Shown here one piece after another: positions 8,601 through 9,512 of a stretch of 9,512 bases of DNA (the stretch's first letter is position 1; each line of letters starts with the position of its first letter). The position numbers and the translations under genes were made by a program. This DNA comes from Segatella salivae DSM 15606 (lineage in GTDB: Bacteria; Bacteroidota; Bacteroidia; Bacteroidales; Bacteroidaceae). The stretch lies in contig NZ_GL629647.1 in the NCBI RefSeq assembly GCF_000185845.1, positions 2,686,203 through 2,695,714 on the forward strand, read 5' to 3'. The notes beneath the pieces were generated by a model. That model was not told the origin of the DNA. It made no database searches and was given only the letters and a program-made list of their open reading frames with translations.

Positions 8601-8790
8601 CTGTTCCGTTTACCTTTACATCACCATTAGATTGCTGTGCTTCCAGCGTCTTTGATGTTGTAGTCTTTACCATTGGAGCAATCAGATTCTTGCTAATGGT
8701 TTCAGCAGAAGAACCATGAGTTCCGGCAAAGGCTTCCAAACAACAGCAAGACAAGAGGATGCTTACTGGGAGAATCTTTCCTTTTTTCAT
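5647..8790 (-). CDS. susC-like: SusC/RagA-family TonB-linked outer-membrane transporter
   Basis: TonB-dependent outer-membrane transporter that, with the SusD partner, imports oligosaccharides into the periplasm. 1047 aa from the ATG at 8790; the frame extends eight codons upstream to a GTG, but these spoil the signal peptide MKKGKILPVSILLSCCCLEAFAG (likely cleavage after AFA). After a linker, residues about 60-131 form a carboxypeptidase-D regulatory-like domain (VNGTVVDDAGEPVIGATI ... GKFILSVP ... YIGM). The plug, about 136-284, has IDQVVVTALGI, the SusC signature LYVIDGVPM (216-224) and GPSSAALYGSAAANGVIMI. The rest is a long barrel ending NLGFSLKLNF with the usual terminal Phe for BamA recognition. 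There is no STN domain, so direct anti-sigma signalling through an N-terminal signalling domain is not supported. It is the first operon gene, behind a predicted promoter and a structured leader. Confidence 0.96.
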   Translation of the reverse strand: MKKGKILPVSILLSCCCLEAFAGTHGSSAETISKNLIAPMVKTTTSKTLEAQQSNGDVKVNGTVVDDAGEPVIGATIRVKDNKTGVNGTTTDIDGKFILSVPKGATLQISYIGMATQEVKVTGTGDLNIALKPESHTIDQVVVTALGIKRSEKALSYNVQKVGADQLTNVKNVNFVNSLNGAVAGVNINASTTGVGGPTRVVMRGTKSITGGNNVLYVIDGVPMLNKNGGDIGGGRYSSQPSGEGIADINPDDIESINVLTGPSSAALYGSAAANGVIMINTKRGAEGKVKVAVSSSLEFSNPFIMPKFQNTYGNKAGSFYSWGDRLATPTAFQPKDFFNTGHNFINSLTLTTGTKTNKTYISVATTNATGILPNNEYNRYNFTVRNTSDFLNDKLHLDINGSYIIQNTQNMYRPGEYYNPLTSVYLFPRGNDWSAVELYKRYDASRKLATQYWPYGDQGMQLQNPYFIVNDMMTPVQRKRYMFMSSLKYDILPWLNVTGRVRVDNTNSESESRFHASGQGLLYAGTHGNGIYNHSQGSDQQTYLDVMFNLDKSFGKDYRLTANVGASLEDYRSSSVGFGGPILKVPNLFSSAALDPINTRATDSEFRKRNTAIFASAELSWKDMLYLSMTGRNDWSSLLVHAKEPSFFYPSVGLSAIVTKMAKLPEFVSFMKVRGSYTEVGSPIPDRYRGVTRGTITYPIVDGIPSTRTILPFYDFKAERTRSFELGLDLRMFENKLNFDLTWYHSNTYNQTFLAELSATSPYTGMYIQAGDIANSGVEMSLAYNNNFGGVDFESRLIYSRNVNKVKKLVHNYHTGIDGKVINFTETAAGGGYIREGDSMGDVYITKVLKRDATGAIAVGADGSLSSMDLPNGERLRIGNTNPDFNMGWRNSVSWKGLNLSFLINARFGGIVTSATQAVLDQFGVSQATADARDRGYVEVAGGVKVDPQKYYEVVANQQLMGYYYYNATNVRLQNISLSYTLPRTLLGQGWPSVTVGFIANNLWMIYNKAPFDPEIASSTGTYGQGSDYFSAPSLRNLGFSLKLNF

Positions 8791-8905
8791 TAGATTTTGT
8801 AAATTTAGTAACACTTAAAGCAGTGATAACCCCTCGCCAATGTAGGCAAGAGGTATCGTGTTATTTGTGTATAGTTATTATTATTTGCTTAATTTTAGGT
8901 TGCGG
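8791..8905 (-). promoter_or_regulatory. Untranslated leader of the operon, about 113 nt
   Basis: The stretch between the predicted -7 box and the susC ATG has no open frame of note. It is A/T-rich apart from the hairpin at 8825-8857. The start region reads TTTACAAAATCTA-ATG, with no strong Shine-Dalgarno, as is usual in Bacteroidota. The transcription start near 8902-8905 is inferred from the promoter box, not seen. Confidence 0.5.
8825..8857 (-). other. Stable hairpin in the susC leader
   Basis: Read on the minus strand, CCTCTTGCC (8853-8845) and GGCGAGGGG (8838-8830) form a 9-bp stem with two G-U wobbles and loop TACATT. GATA (8857-8854) and TATC (8828-8825) extend it by 4 bp past a bulged T. 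It ends 35 nt before the susC ATG. The sequence after it (TTATCACTGC) has no U-run, so an intrinsic terminator is unlikely. Control of translation or mRNA stability, or a site for a small RNA or protein, is possible. Confidence 0.55.
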
Positions 8906-8908
8906 ATG

Positions 8909-8916
8909 CAAATATA
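8909..8916 (-). promoter_or_regulatory. Bacteroidota -7 promoter box TATATTTG for the operon
   Basis: TATATTTG on the minus strand is an exact match to the Bacteroidota primary-sigma -7 consensus TAnnTTTG. The nearest upstream TTG that could be the -33 element is in GTTG around 8940-8942, 23 nt from the box and a little further than the usual 19-21. The weak -33 spacing would fit a promoter that depends on an activator. It lies about 120 nt before the susC start, upstream of the structured leader. Confidence 0.6.
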
Positions 8917-8970
8917 ATACATTACTCTTAATAGCTTATCAACTATATACAACATTTAACAAACATAAAC

Positions 8971-9000
8971 AATAAAGCGTATATATTTAGAATAAAACGT
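8971..9000. promoter_or_regulatory. Two direct repeats AATAAAGCGT / AATAAAACGT, candidate activator site
   Basis: AATAAAGCGT (8971-8980) and AATAAAACGT (8991-9000) match at 9 of 10 bases and start exactly 20 bp apart, about two helical turns. They sit about 55-85 bp upstream of the -7 box, centred near -80 relative to the inferred start, the usual place for an activator. AraC-type domains, including those of Bacteroidota hybrid two-component regulators, often bind such tandem direct repeats. No regulator gene is in the window, so the link is inference. Confidence 0.35.
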
Positions 9001-9012
9001 TAGTTTATAACG
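8998..9012. repeat. Inverted repeat CGTTA-N5-TAACG
   Basis: CGTTA (8998-9002) and TAACG (9008-9012) are perfect 5-bp inverted arms separated by GTTTA, overlapping the end of the second direct repeat. It could be part of a compound operator or chance in A/T-rich DNA. Confidence 0.25.
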
Positions 9013-9132
9013 ACAAAACATTTAAAAGTGTTAAAATACACATTGTAACAATCCGAAGAAATAAGTGCTTTTATTTCGCAAAATCAATTTATAATTCAAT
9101 GAATTAACATCAAATTGAAATATGATATAAAT
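9013..9132. other. A/T-rich intergenic sequence
   Basis: No gene is visible. The only structure seen is GAAATAA (9058-9064) with TTATTTC (9071-9077), a 7-bp A/T-rich inverted repeat with a 6-nt loop. This might be a weak terminator for whatever lies upstream, but its stem has a single G-C pair and no clear U-run follows. Confidence 0.4.
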
Positions 9133-9294
9133 TCAAATGTAATACTTCTGCAACTCTTTTATGTTTTGATTAAATAGAATTGGTGAATCGTTAACAACCT
9201 GTTTTTTACTTGATTCATCTATAATGTCCTCATCATCTCCTTGCATTTTTGGAAAGAGTTCAACGCATATGGCATTACTTTCGCGTGTGACGGT
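9133..9294 (-). pseudogene. Coding-like fragment, possible remnant of a gene C-terminus
   Basis: On the minus strand a frame is open for 53 codons, ending with TGA at 9133-9135. It reads like a normal protein end: an internal acidic stretch GDDEDIIDESSKK, then SPILFNQNIKELQKYY. Upstream in the same frame there are stops at 9295-9297, 9334-9336, 9433-9435 and 9445-9447. Beyond the last of these the frame is open to the window edge (...GEIIIYAKMNNHNIDFIR). No good start codon heads the 53-codon piece; the only in-frame ATG gives 36 codons. It is either a decayed gene or a chance frame. Family not recognised. Confidence 0.22.
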
Positions 9295-9512
9295 TTAGTT
9301 AGGGTAGGGGAGTTCTTCGCCAATTCTTGACGATTAAAAGCATAAATCATGCTGAGTTGCACATGAGTAACATTCATTATTTTGGTTAATTTCATAGAGA
9401 AAATACAATGATACCTGCTGCGTTGACAATGTTTACAATCCACTTCAGCGGATAAAATCAATGTTGTGGTTATTCATCTTTGCATAGATTATGATTTCAC
9501 CCCTAACGATTG
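9295..9512. other. Right-edge region, no supported gene
   Basis: No gene can be supported. A minus-strand frame running from 9461 (TTG start) to 9219 is rich in Cys, His and Met, has no plausible start context and resembles no known family. The last 22 codons of a gene entering from beyond 9512 on the minus strand and stopping at 9445 are possible but too short to judge. Confidence 0.4.

Noticed and set aside
8825..8857. Leader hairpin as an intrinsic terminator or a known riboswitch
   Set aside because: There is no U-run after the stem, and a single hairpin without conserved aptamer sequence does not match a riboswitch class that I can recognise.
9058..9077. GAAATAA/TTATTTC inverted repeat as a terminator
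   Set aside because: The stem is almost all A-T and there is no clear U-tail, so it would be unstable.
9219..9461. An 80-codon minus-strand open frame upstream of the operon
   Set aside because: It starts with TTG, has no good start context, its Cys/His/Met-rich composition is not protein-like, it overlaps a more coding-like frame, and it matches no family I know.
1..9512. CRISPR array, insertion sequence or complete mobile element
   Set aside because: No regularly spaced repeats, transposase frame or terminal inverted repeats were seen.

Overview
This window reads as part of a polysaccharide utilization locus (PUL) from a Bacteroidales bacterium of the Bacteroides/Prevotella type. The supporting signs are a SusC/SusD outer-membrane pair, lipoproteins with acidic residues just after the lipobox cysteine (the Bacteroidota surface-export pattern), start codons preceded by A/T-rich sequence instead of a strong Shine-Dalgarno, and a TATATTTG box matching the Bacteroidota -7 promoter consensus TAnnTTTG. 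Species cannot be settled from the sequence alone.

Layout. About 8.4 kb is one minus-strand operon, read from right to left: SusC-like TonB-dependent transporter (8790 to 5647), SusD-like lipoprotein (5634 to 4036), GH18 glycosidase lipoprotein (4018 to 2915), DUF1735 + LamG-like lipoprotein (2899 to 1778), and DUF1735 + F5/8 type C lipoprotein (1755 to 400). The gaps are only 12, 17, 15 and 22 nt, so the five genes are almost certainly co-transcribed. For three of them the longest open frame begins at a TTG, a GTG or an ATG inside the previous gene; the internal ATG is the better start in each case.

Function. GH18 with the intact motif DGFDLDAE, SusC/D and two DUF1735-type surface lipoproteins is the arrangement of loci that release N-glycans from glycoproteins with an endo-beta-N-acetylglucosaminidase (recalled relatives: B. 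thetaiotaomicron BT_1042-BT_1046 and BT_3983-BT_3987, Capnocytophaga canimorsus gpd). The gene order fits BT_1042-1046 best. The inferred scheme is that the two binding lipoproteins and the GH18 enzyme capture and cut glycan at the cell surface, SusD holds the product over SusC, and TonB drives import. No exoglycosidase, sialidase, transporter of monosaccharides or regulator lies in the window, so later breakdown and control are encoded elsewhere.

Flanks. Upstream (8791-9512) is an A/T-rich control region with a predicted promoter, a leader of about 113 nt containing a stable hairpin 35 nt before the susC start, and two near-identical 10-bp direct repeats exactly 20 bp apart. Further out is a short coding-like minus-strand stretch that may be a decayed gene. 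Downstream (1-399) are a 10-bp-stem hairpin that probably ends the operon, an opposite-facing terminator with a U-rich tail, and a CCAGCTCCAC motif resembling the 3' end of tmRNA, which may mark the end of a plus-strand gene or an old integration site.
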